The translations under genes were made by a program, and so were the position numbers. Shown one piece after another: positions 20,850-28,937 of a DNA stretch of 64,000 nt. The stretch spans positions 124,001-188,000 of the forward strand of contig NZ_VSSP01000009.1 in NCBI RefSeq assembly GCF_008312895.1. The letters run 5' to 3'. The notes below the pieces were generated by a model, which saw nothing but the letters and a program-made list of their open reading frames with translations, did no database searches and had not been told where the DNA came from. How positions within the stretch are numbered: the first letter of the stretch is position 1; each line of letters opens with the position of its first letter. The DNA is from Luteimonas suaedae. GTDB lineage: Bacteria > Pseudomonadota > Gammaproteobacteria > Xanthomonadales > Xanthomonadaceae.

Positions 20850-20855
20850 TATAAT
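20850..20855 (+). promoter_or_regulatory. -10 element (TATAAT) of the YadGH-like operon
   Basis: A perfect TATAAT lies 41 bases upstream of the ATPase start, in the gap between divergent genes. The -35 is not recognisable. Confidence 0.55.
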
Positions 20856-20896
20856 AACGGGATTCGCCGCGCGTCTCGCGGCACAGGTAGTCGAGC

Positions 20897-21874
20897 ATGG
20901 CCCCCAATCCAGCGGATGCGTCGCCGGCGCTGTCGGTGCGCGACCTGCGCAAGACCTACGCCGGCGGCGTCGAGGCGCTCAAGGGCGTCTCGCTGGACGT
21001 CGCGCCCGGCGACTTCTACGCGCTGCTCGGCCCCAATGGCGCCGGCAAGAGCACCCTGATCGGCATCGTCTCCTCGCTGGTCAACAAGACCATGGGCGAG
21101 GTCTCGGTGTTCGGCGTCGACCTCGCGCGCCGCCGCGACGCCGCCATGCGCCTGATCGGCCTGGTGCCACAGGAAATCAACTTCAACCTGTTCGAAAAGC
21201 CCTTCGACATCCTGGTCAATTACGCCGGGTTCTACGGGATTCCACGCGCCGAGGCGCTCGTGCGCGCCGAGCACGAATTGCGCAGCGCGCAGCTGTGGGA
21301 CAAGGCCCAGGTGATGAGCCGCACGCTCTCGGGCGGCATGAAGCGACGGCTCATGATCGCGCGGGCGATGATGACCCGGCCGCGGCTGCTGATCCTCGAC
21401 GAGCCCACCGCCGGCGTCGACATCGAGATCCGCCGCGGCATGTGGCGCACCCTGCGCGAGATCAATACCGCCGGCACCACCATCATCCTCACCACGCATT
21501 ATCTCGAGGAAGCCGAGAGCCTGTGCCGCAACCTGGCGATCATCGACCATGGCCGCATCGTCGAGCAGGGCCCGATGAAGACATTGCTGGCCAAGCTCGA
21601 CGTCGAGGGCTTCCTGCTCGACATCGAGGGCGCGCTACCGGCCGCGCTGCCGGTGATTCCCGGGGTCGAGGTGCAGGCGCCGGACGACCACACGCTCGAC
21701 GTCGAGATGCCGCGCTCGATGGACCTCAACCGCTTGTTCGGTTCGCTCGACGCCGCCGGCATCCGCGTGCGCTCGATGCGCACCAAGTCCAACCGGCTGG
21801 AGGAGCTGTTCGTGCGCATGACCGGCACGCCCGAGGCCGCGGTGATCGCCGCGGCAACGCGGGAGTCGGCATGA
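20897..21874 (+). CDS. ABC-2 exporter ATP-binding protein, YadG-like
   Basis: A 325-residue ATPase. Walker A GPNGAGKS is at residues 45-52, signature LSGGM at 144-148, and Walker B LLILDEPTAGVD at 164-175. The long C-terminal domain (about 225-325) and the sequence VPQEINFNLFEKPFDIL match E. coli YadG and its relatives. The stop codon overlaps the permease ATG (ATGA). YadG/YadH-type exporters have no firmly established substrate. Confidence 0.93.
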   Translation: MAPNPADASPALSVRDLRKTYAGGVEALKGVSLDVAPGDFYALLGPNGAGKSTLIGIVSSLVNKTMGEVSVFGVDLARRRDAAMRLIGLVPQEINFNLFEKPFDILVNYAGFYGIPRAEALVRAEHELRSAQLWDKAQVMSRTLSGGMKRRLMIARAMMTRPRLLILDEPTAGVDIEIRRGMWRTLREINTAGTTIILTTHYLEEAESLCRNLAIIDHGRIVEQGPMKTLLAKLDVEGFLLDIEGALPAALPVIPGVEVQAPDDHTLDVEMPRSMDLNRLFGSLDAAGIRVRSMRTKSNRLEELFVRMTGTPEAAVIAAATRESA

Positions 21875-22674
21875 GCGCCGCGCGTCACGACCACGCCGAG
21901 GTGCGGATGCGCGACAACTGGATCGCGCTCGGCACCATCGTGCGCCGCGAGATCGTGCGCATCCTGCGCATCTGGGGCCAGACCCTGGTGCCGCCGGCGA
22001 TCACCATGACCCTGTACTTCCTGATCTTCGGCGGCCTGATCGGCTCGCGCATCGGCGAGATGGGCGGCTTCAGCTACATGGAGTTCATCGTCCCCGGCCT
22101 GGTGATGATGAGCGTGATCCAGAACAGCTACGGCAACATCTCCTCGAGCTTCTTCGGCGCCAAGTTCGGCCGCCACATCGAGGAACTGCTGGTCAGCCCG
22201 ATGCCGAGCTGGGTGGTGCTGACCGGCTACGTCGCCGGCGCCGTCGCGCGCGGGCTGGCGGTGGGCGCGATCGTGCTGTGCATCGCGATGCTGTTCACCA
22301 CCGTGCGCATTCCACACCCGCTGGTCACCTTCAGCACGGTGCTGCTGGGCGCGACCATCTTCGCCCTGGCCGGGTTCGTCAACGCGGTGTACGCCAAGAA
22401 GTTCGACGACGTCGCGATCGTGCCGATCTTCATCCTCACCCCGCTGACTTACCTGGGCGGCGTGTTCTATTCGGTGAGCCTGCTGCCGGACTGGGCCGAG
22501 GCGGCCACCCACGCCAACCCGATCTTCTACATGGTCAATGCGTTCCGCTACGGCCTGCTCGGACAGTCGGACGTGCCGCTGTGGATCGCCTACGCGTTGA
22601 TGCTGTTCTTCGTGACCGCGCTGGCGGCGCTGGGCCTGTGGCTGCTGCGGCGCGGGGTCGGCCTGCGCAGCTGA
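21871..22674 (+). CDS. ABC-2 exporter permease, YadH-like
   Basis: A 267-residue permease with six membrane helices. It carries the ABC-2 signature region (MMSVIQNSYGNISSSFFGAK; EELLVSPMPSWVVLTGY) and the conserved LTPLTYLGGVFYSVSLLP segment near the C-terminus, all matching YadH. It is translated with the ATPase through a four-base overlap. Transport substrate is not identifiable. Confidence 0.93.
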   Translation: MSAARHDHAEVRMRDNWIALGTIVRREIVRILRIWGQTLVPPAITMTLYFLIFGGLIGSRIGEMGGFSYMEFIVPGLVMMSVIQNSYGNISSSFFGAKFGRHIEELLVSPMPSWVVLTGYVAGAVARGLAVGAIVLCIAMLFTTVRIPHPLVTFSTVLLGATIFALAGFVNAVYAKKFDDVAIVPIFILTPLTYLGGVFYSVSLLPDWAEAATHANPIFYMVNAFRYGLLGQSDVPLWIAYALMLFFVTALAALGLWLLRRGVGLRS

Positions 22675-22785
22675 CGCGCCCTGCTGCGGATTCCGTCGAG
22701 ACGGCGTGGCCGCAATCGGCGGCCGTCCACGTAGTGCCCGGAGCAGGCTAGGATCTGCCTGGGGCTGACATGGGGGCGGCGGGAC

Positions 22786-23337
22786 ATGGACGGTGAAGCG
22801 ATCACCGGGTTGCTGGCGCAGGCGCGGACCGGCGAGCCCGAGCGGCTGTCGGCGGTGTTCGAGCAACTCTATCCGGAGCTGCGGCGGCTGGCCGCTTCGC
22901 GCCTGTCCGGTGGCGACCACACCGTCACGCCCACGGTCCTGGTGCACGAGCTGTACCTGCGCGCCACCACCGGCGAGCCGCTCTCGGTCACCGACCGCCA
23001 TCACTTCTTCGCCGCAGCGGCCAAGGCGATGCGCTGGATCCTGGTCGACCATGCGCGCCGCAGGTACAGCGAGAAACGCGGTGGCGGCCAGATCGCGGTG
23101 ACGCTCACCGAAGGCCTGCCGATGGAGGTCGCGTCCGAGCAGGTGCTGGCGCTGCACGAGGGGCTCGAGGCGCTGGGCGAGATCCATCAGCGGCAGCGGG
23201 AAGTCGTCGAGCTGCACTACTTCGCCGGACTCGAGTTCGCCGAGATCGCCGAACTGCTGGGAATCTCCACGCGCACCGCGCGCCGCGAATGGGAACGCGC
23301 CCGCGCGTTCCTGTACGCCATGCTCGACGCGCCCTAG
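22786..23337 (+). CDS. ECF-family RNA polymerase sigma factor
   Basis: A 183-residue sigma-70-like factor of the group (TIGR02999/Sig-70_X6 type) usually found beside Ser/Thr kinases. Region 2 includes LYPELRRLAASRL and DHRHHFFAAAAKAMRWILVD-like sequence with the DHARRRYSEKRG motif. Region 4 is the helix-turn-helix QREVVELHYFAGLEFAEIAELLGIS. No anti-sigma factor is adjacent. Its stop codon shares a base with the kinase GTG (TAGTG), so the kinase is translationally coupled, and phosphorylation of the sigma factor is a plausible control. That is inference from context. Confidence 0.92.
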   Translation: MDGEAITGLLAQARTGEPERLSAVFEQLYPELRRLAASRLSGGDHTVTPTVLVHELYLRATTGEPLSVTDRHHFFAAAAKAMRWILVDHARRRYSEKRGGGQIAVTLTEGLPMEVASEQVLALHEGLEALGEIHQRQREVVELHYFAGLEFAEIAELLGISTRTARREWERARAFLYAMLDAP

Positions 23338-26045
23338 TGGATGCGCGGCAGAGGGTGGCCTGGCGCGAGGCGGACCGCGTCCTGGACGGCCTGCTGGACC
23401 TGCCGCCGGAACGCCGCGCGGCGGCCTTGGCGGCCGCAACGCTCGACGACGACCTGCGTGCGCTGGTGCAACGGCTGCTGAATGCGCATGACTGCCGCAG
23501 TGGTCCGCTCGAAGCGGTGCCGGTCCTCGAGATGGCCGCCGATGCCGACGACACGCTGAAGGACCGCCGCCTCGGTCGCTGGCGCCTGCTCGAGCAGATC
23601 GGCCGCGGCGGCATGGCGGTCGTCTATCGCGCGGTTTCGACGCAAGCGCCGGTTGGGCAGCAGGCCGCGGTCAAGGTGCTCACCTTGGGCGCGCTGGCCG
23701 GCGGCGGCCGTGAACGCTTCCTGCGCGAACAGCAGCTGCTGTCGCGCCTGCGGCATCCGGGCATCGTCCCGCTCTACGATGCCGGCATCGCCGACGACGG
23801 CACGCCCTGGCTGGCGATGGCGCTGATCGACGGCGTACGCATCGACGCCTGGTGCGAGCGGCATCGCTTCGAGGTCGAGCAGTGCATCGATCTGGTGCTG
23901 CAGGTCGCCGACGCACTGGCGCATGCGCACCGCAGCCTGGTGATCCACCGCGACATCAAGCCGTCGAACGTGCTGGTCGACGACGATGGCCATGCGCAGC
24001 TGCTGGATTTCGGCATCGCCCGCCTCGACGACGACCAGGACGCGGAGCGCACCGCGACCGCGCTGCGTGCGCTCACGCCCGAGTACGCCGCGCCGGAACA
24101 GTTCCTCGGCGCGCCGCCGAGCACGGCGATGGACGTCTACGGCCTCGGCGCGCTGCTGTACCGGATCCTCACCGGTCGGTCGCCGCGGCCGCAGGGCCTG
24201 CAGGGCATCGATACGCAGACGCTGCCGCCGTCGCGCGTGGTGCAGAGCGACCCGGCGCTGCCTTCGCCGACGCGGCGGCTGTGGGTACGGCGCCTGCGCG
24301 GCGACCTCGACACGGTCGTGATGAAGGCGCTGGCCAGGCAGCCCGAGCAGCGCTACGCCAGCGTCGAGGCATTGGCCGAAGACCTGCGGCGCTGGCGCGG
24401 CCGGCATCCGGTCCGCGCGCGTCCGCAGAGCCGGCGCTATCGCGCCGGGCGCTTCGCGGCCCGGCACCGGCTGGGCGTGACCGCCGCCGCGCTGCTGGCG
24501 CTGACGCTGGCCACCGGCGTCGCCGGTACCCTGTGGCAGGCGCAGCAAGCACGGCAGCAGGCGGTCCTGGCGCAGGCGGCGCAACAGCGCACCGCGCAGG
24601 CACTGGCGCGCTCCAACGCGATCCGCGATTTCCTGTTCGAGCTGTTCCGCACCACCGCGCCGGGCAAGCCGCGCGAGCAGCTGCCGACCACCGCGGAACT
24701 GCTGGCCGCGGCGGTCGAACAGCTGCCCGAGCGCTTCAGGAACGATCCCGAGACCGAGGCCGAATTCCTCGCCGCCATTGCCGAGGTCTATTACCAGCGC
24801 AACCTGCCCGAACACGTCGAGTTGCGTCGTCGCCTGCTGCAGCTGCGTGCGCCGCAGCGGCTGCGGCAACCGGTAGCCCATGCAGCGGCGCAGGTCGACC
24901 TGGCGCAAAGCCTGGCCACCGCCGACGCCTCCGAGCAGGAAGAGTCGCAGCGGCTGTTCGCCGAGGCCATCGCACAGCTGGAGCGCTCGGCGCCGGACTC
25001 GACGGAACTGGCCCATGCCTACCGCCAGCGCGGCACGCTGCACATGCATCGCGGGGACGGCGCGGCGCGGCTGCGCGACAGCGAGCGCGCCTGGGCCATC
25101 CTGGCCGGCCGCGACGAGGTCAGCGAGCGCGAGCGCTTCTTCGCGGTCGCCGCCGTGGCCGCCGGCCACCATCAGGCGGGCGGCTATGCGAAGGCGCTGG
25201 GTTTCTACGACCAGGCCATCGATCTCGGCCGCCGCGTGTTCGGCCGGGAACACGTCCATCCTGCGACGCTCACCCTCAACCGTTCCGGTGCGCTGTCGCA
25301 CCTCGGGCGTTTCGCCGAGGCCGAGGCCGGCCTGCTCGCCAGCCTCGCCGACTACGCTCGGATCTTCGACAAGCCGCGCGGGTACATGCTGGCCGCCTGG
25401 CGCGAGCTGGAACTCCTGTATTACCGGCAGGGGCGTTACGAACAGGCGTTGCAGGCGCGCGACCAATGGGACCGGCTGTTGCACGAGGCCGAACCGGACA
25501 ACCGCCAGGAGCAGGCCAAGAGCCAACTGTGGCGGGCGCGGGACCTGGTCCGCCTGGGCCGGGCCGCCGACGCCGAAGCGTTGCTGCACGCCGCCGCGCC
25601 GGTGCTGCAGGCCGATGGCGGGTCGGGTGCCCGCAACCGGTTGATGGCGGCATCGAGCAGCCTGCGCCTCGCCTGCGACCGGGCGCTGCCGGCGATACCG
25701 CCCGAGGCCCGCGAACAGGCGCTGGCGCTGGCGCGCGAGATGAACGGCCAGGATCTGGTCCACGCCGCCGAAGCCCATGCCGTGGTCGGGTACTGCGCCC
25801 TGCGCAACGGCGATTCGCGCCAGGCGCTGCGGCATCTGCAGCGCGCCGCGACATTGCATGCCGCGCTGCCGCGGGGCGATGCCGCCGAGGTCGCCGAGCA
25901 CCTGCTGTGGCGCGGTCAGGCGCTGACGGCACTGGGCGAGACCGAGCAGGCACGGACGACCTGGGCCCAGGCGCAGCAACGGCTGCGCTCGGCCGACCTG
26001 CTGGCGCATCCGGTGAACGCGCAGCTGCATCGCGCGATGCGCTGA
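23337..26045 (+). CDS. Transmembrane Ser/Thr protein kinase with TPR-like sensor domain
   Basis: A 902-residue protein. The Hanks-type kinase domain spans about 80-355: glycine loop IGRGGMAVVY (88-97), VAIK-lysine AAVKVL (Lys113), catalytic loop HRDIKPSN (204-211), DFGIA (224-228) and APEQF. One membrane helix lies at about 380-400, then a long helical TPR-like extracytoplasmic region to the end. All catalytic residues are present. The GTG start overlaps the stop of the sigma factor gene by one base. The topology suggests envelope signals pass through the TPR region to the kinase and then the sigma factor. The trimeric autotransporter adhesin gene downstream is a candidate target. Confidence 0.92.
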   Translation: MDARQRVAWREADRVLDGLLDLPPERRAAALAAATLDDDLRALVQRLLNAHDCRSGPLEAVPVLEMAADADDTLKDRRLGRWRLLEQIGRGGMAVVYRAVSTQAPVGQQAAVKVLTLGALAGGGRERFLREQQLLSRLRHPGIVPLYDAGIADDGTPWLAMALIDGVRIDAWCERHRFEVEQCIDLVLQVADALAHAHRSLVIHRDIKPSNVLVDDDGHAQLLDFGIARLDDDQDAERTATALRALTPEYAAPEQFLGAPPSTAMDVYGLGALLYRILTGRSPRPQGLQGIDTQTLPPSRVVQSDPALPSPTRRLWVRRLRGDLDTVVMKALARQPEQRYASVEALAEDLRRWRGRHPVRARPQSRRYRAGRFAARHRLGVTAAALLALTLATGVAGTLWQAQQARQQAVLAQAAQQRTAQALARSNAIRDFLFELFRTTAPGKPREQLPTTAELLAAAVEQLPERFRNDPETEAEFLAAIAEVYYQRNLPEHVELRRRLLQLRAPQRLRQPVAHAAAQVDLAQSLATADASEQEESQRLFAEAIAQLERSAPDSTELAHAYRQRGTLHMHRGDGAARLRDSERAWAILAGRDEVSERERFFAVAAVAAGHHQAGGYAKALGFYDQAIDLGRRVFGREHVHPATLTLNRSGALSHLGRFAEAEAGLLASLADYARIFDKPRGYMLAAWRELELLYYRQGRYEQALQARDQWDRLLHEAEPDNRQEQAKSQLWRARDLVRLGRAADAEALLHAAAPVLQADGGSGARNRLMAASSSLRLACDRALPAIPPEAREQALALAREMNGQDLVHAAEAHAVVGYCALRNGDSRQALRHLQRAATLHAALPRGDAAEVAEHLLWRGQALTALGETEQARTTWAQAQQRLRSADLLAHPVNAQLHRAMR

Positions 26046-26238
26046 CCCGAACCGCGGCACCGGCGCCGGAACGCCTTCCGGGCCCTGTCCGCTCGCCGCA
26101 CACGCTCGACCAGGGGGTGGCCATCGGCGCCCCCCGAATACGGATGCATGACCAGGAACGGATCGCGAGCAGATGCCACGCGACCGCGACAGGGGTTCGG
26201 CCGGCCGCTTCCGGCCTCATGCATGCGAGAAAAAGACC

Positions 26239-27990
26239 ATGAAAACGTCCTGCAATCGTCATCCGCTGTCCACGGCGCTGGTCCTGGGCCTCGGCCTGCT
26301 GGCCGGCACGGCCTGGGCCGGCGAAACCTGCGAACTGAGCAGCGGCGGCGCCGGCGGCGCCGTCGTCGATGCCGATGCCGATACGCTGGCTTGCGGCCAA
26401 GGTTCGCAGGCTGCCGCGAATGCCACGGCGGTCGGTACCGGTAGCATCGCCAGCGGCTTTGCCGGCACGTCGCTCGGGATGGCCAGCGGAGCCACCGCGC
26501 AGGCGGCCACCGCGATCGGAGCCAGTGCCGAGGCCAGCGGGCGCCTGAGTACCGCGCTGGGGGCGGGCACGGTCGCCAACCTGGCCGGCAGCGTTGCCAC
26601 AGGCGGTTATGCGATTGCCGCCGGCGTCGGTTCGGTCGCAATGGGCGGGTGGGTGGATACCGATGGCGATGACATCGTCGCCATTGAGGAGCGTACCCTG
26701 GCCACAGGCCTCAACGCGGTTGCGATCGGCAACAGCGCCCGCGCATTGGGCGACAACAGCATCTCGCTGGGCGCGACGGCGCTCGCCACGGGAAACAGCA
26801 GTATCGCCGCCGGCACGCTCAGCCGCGCCGAAGGCACCGCCAGCGTCGCCAGCGGCCTGCGAGCCCACGCCGAAGGCCCGCGCACCACCGCGGTTGGCGT
26901 CGACAGCCACGCGTTCGGCATCAGCAGTCTCGCGCTCGGCGATGCCAGCGCCGCCGAGGGCGATGCCAGCGTCGCGGCCGGCCGTTCGGCGCGGGCGCTG
27001 GGCGAGTTCGGCGTGGCGGTCGGCTACGACAGCCTGGCCAGCGGCGGCGGTGGCGCCACGGCGCTGGGCGCGTCGGGCTCCGCCACCGGTGACAACGCCA
27101 CCGCGGCCGGGTACTTCAGCGTCGCCGCCGGCAGCCAGGCCGCGGCGTTCGGCGCGATCAGCAATGCGTCGGGCATGCAGAGCACCGCGATCGGCGGCGT
27201 CGCCGTCGCCAGCGCCGACGTCTCCACCGCGCTCGGCCATACCAGCCAGGCGACCGGCTTCGGCAGCACCGCGCTGGGCAACAGCAGCCAGGCCACGGGG
27301 ATCGGCAGCATCGCACTGGGATACGGTTCGGTCGCCGACCGCGATAGCGCGGTGTCGGTCGGCACAAGCCTCAGCCAGCGCCAGATCGTCAACGTCGCCG
27401 CCGGCACTCAGGCCACCGACGCGGTCAACCTCGAGCAGCTGCAGTCGACGCTGGCCACGGCGAACGCCTACACCGACACCGCCGTCGCCACCGGCGGCAC
27501 CGCCACCAACGCCTACACCGACAACCGCGAGGCGGCGATCCGCGGCGACGTGGCGGCCGGCGATGCCGCCACGTTGAGCGCGGCGGAAACCTACGCTGAC
27601 ACGGGCGACGCGGCGACCCTGACGGCGGCCAACGCCTATACCGACACCCAGATCGCCGGGCTGGTCGGTTTCGATCCAGCTTCCATCAACGGACGGATGG
27701 AGGCGCTCGAGGACCGCTTCGCCGAAGTCGATGGCCGCCTGCATCGGCAGAACCGCCGCATCGACCGCCAGGGCGCGATGGGTTCGGCGATGCTCAACAT
27801 GGCGATGAACGCCGCCGGCTCGCAGAGCCCGCGCGGGCGCATCGCGGTCGGCGCCGGCTTCCACGGCGGCGAGCAGGCGCTGTCGATCGGCTACGGCAAG
27901 CGCATCGGCCAGCGTGCCTCGTTCTCGCTGGGCGGGGCGTTCAGCGGCAGCGAGAAGTCGGGGGGCATCGGTTTCGGCGTGGACTTGTAG
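26239..27990 (+). CDS. Trimeric autotransporter adhesin (YadA-like)
   Basis: A 583-residue surface adhesin. A signal peptide ends near AWA at residue 27. The head (about 45-380) is a run of 14-residue YadA-type repeats of the form xAxAxGxxSxAxG. A YadA neck-like motif (QRQIVNVAAGTQATDAVNLEQL) is followed by a short Ala/Thr-rich coiled-coil stalk with repeated AYTDT units. The C-terminal 80 residues are the YadA anchor that trimerises into a 12-stranded barrel (RIAVGAGFHGGEQALSIGYGK). The ATG at 26239 begins the signal peptide. The stalk is unusually short, so the head would lie close to the cell surface. Confidence 0.93.
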   Translation: MKTSCNRHPLSTALVLGLGLLAGTAWAGETCELSSGGAGGAVVDADADTLACGQGSQAAANATAVGTGSIASGFAGTSLGMASGATAQAATAIGASAEASGRLSTALGAGTVANLAGSVATGGYAIAAGVGSVAMGGWVDTDGDDIVAIEERTLATGLNAVAIGNSARALGDNSISLGATALATGNSSIAAGTLSRAEGTASVASGLRAHAEGPRTTAVGVDSHAFGISSLALGDASAAEGDASVAAGRSARALGEFGVAVGYDSLASGGGGATALGASGSATGDNATAAGYFSVAAGSQAAAFGAISNASGMQSTAIGGVAVASADVSTALGHTSQATGFGSTALGNSSQATGIGSIALGYGSVADRDSAVSVGTSLSQRQIVNVAAGTQATDAVNLEQLQSTLATANAYTDTAVATGGTATNAYTDNREAAIRGDVAAGDAATLSAAETYADTGDAATLTAANAYTDTQIAGLVGFDPASINGRMEALEDRFAEVDGRLHRQNRRIDRQGAMGSAMLNMAMNAAGSQSPRGRIAVGAGFHGGEQALSIGYGKRIGQRASFSLGGAFSGSEKSGGIGFGVDL

Positions 27991-27999
27991 CACCCATGC

Positions 28000-28017
28000 G
28001 GTGGGCCAAGGCCCACC
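28000..28017. terminator. Bidirectional terminator between the adhesin and tatD genes
   Basis: GGTGGGCC-AA-GGCCCACC, a perfect 8-bp stem, lies in the 31-base gap between the convergent adhesin and tatD genes and is followed by CATCATTT. Confidence 0.65.
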
Positions 28018-28021
28018 GTCA

Positions 28022-28822
28022 TCATTTGTCTTCAATCGGCAGGCGGAAGAACGCCCGCGCCGTGTCGGCGGTCGCGGCGGCGGTGACGGCGGCGTCCTCG
28101 CCGCGGTCGCGCGCCAGCTCCTCGACGATGTGCGGCAGGAACGCGGGCTCGTTGCGGCGGTCCTTCGGCATCGGCCTGAGCGTGCGCGGCAGCAGGTAGG
28201 GCGCGTCGGTCTCCACCATCAGCCGGTGCGCGGGGATGTTCGGCACCAGCTCGCGCAGGTGCGCGCCGCGGCGCTCGTCGCACAGCCAGCCGGTGATGCC
28301 GACGTGCCAGTCGCGGTCCAGGTAGTCGAACAGTTCCTTGCGGGTACCGGTGAAGCAGTGCACCACCGCCGGTCCGAGGCGGCCGTCGAACTCGCGCATG
28401 ATCGCCATGAAGTCGTCGTGCGCGTCGCGCTGGTGCAGGAACAGCGGCTTGCCGTTGTCGGCCGCGATCTGCAGCTGGCGCTCGAACGCCCTGCGTTGCG
28501 CCGGGCGCGGCGAGAAGTCGCGGAAGTAGTCGAGCCCGCATTCGCCGACCGCGACCACCTCCGGATGCGCATGCAGCGCACGCAGCTCGGCGTCGCATTC
28601 CTCGGTGTATTCGACGGCGTGGTGCGGGTGCACACCGGCGGTCGCCGACAGGAAGCCGGGATGCGCTTGTGCCAGCGCGAGCGCCTTCGGCGAATGCTCG
28701 CGACTGGCGCCGGTGACGACGATCCGGCCGACGCCGGCGGCGCGGGCGCGCTCCAGCACCGCGTCGCGATCGCGGTCGAAGCTGTCGTGGGTGAGGTTGG
28801 CGCCGATATCGATCAGGTGCAT
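28022..28822 (-). CDS. tatD: TatD-family metal-dependent deoxyribonuclease
   Basis: A 266-residue TIM-barrel hydrolase. Metal-binding and signature motifs are GANLTHDSFD near the N-terminus, GVHPHHA, VGECGLDYFRDFSP, LFLHQRDAHDDF, VVHCFTGTRKELFDYL and METDAPYLLPRTLRP-type C-terminal sequence. This ordering matches TatD, a 3'-5' exonuclease implicated in DNA repair, rather than the YcfH or YjjV paralogues. It is divergent from hrpB. The start is followed upstream by four degenerate GATTCCC heptads instead of a recognisable ribosome site. Confidence 0.93.
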   Translation of the reverse strand: MHLIDIGANLTHDSFDRDRDAVLERARAAGVGRIVVTGASREHSPKALALAQAHPGFLSATAGVHPHHAVEYTEECDAELRALHAHPEVVAVGECGLDYFRDFSPRPAQRRAFERQLQIAADNGKPLFLHQRDAHDDFMAIMREFDGRLGPAVVHCFTGTRKELFDYLDRDWHVGITGWLCDERRGAHLRELVPNIPAHRLMVETDAPYLLPRTLRPMPKDRRNEPAFLPHIVEELARDRGEDAAVTAAATADTARAFFRLPIEDK

Positions 28823-28824
28823 GC

Positions 28825-28854
28825 GGGAGAATCGGGAATCGAGAATCGGGAATT
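28825..28854 (-). repeat. Degenerate GATTCCC heptads upstream of tatD
   Basis: Read towards tatD, four degenerate copies of GATTCCC (one extended by two bases) end two bases before the ATG. This is the same motif and placement as at mnmE. Confidence 0.75.
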
Positions 28855-28937
28855 GTAAGAGCGAAGCGACGCTCCGCTCCCGGGAGCGGATCCGCCGCCA
28901 TCGTCCGAACGCAGCGGCAAGCCTTATCCTTGCGCCG

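Noticed and set aside
19867..22674. 935-codon plus-strand frame
   Set aside because: Its first 650 codons are shadow of fpr and the YadG-like gene; only the last part, from 21871, is the true permease.
25276..28035. 919-codon minus-strand frame over the kinase and adhesin
   Set aside because: Antisense artefact of GC-rich repeats; the plus-strand proteins have clear catalytic and adhesin motifs.
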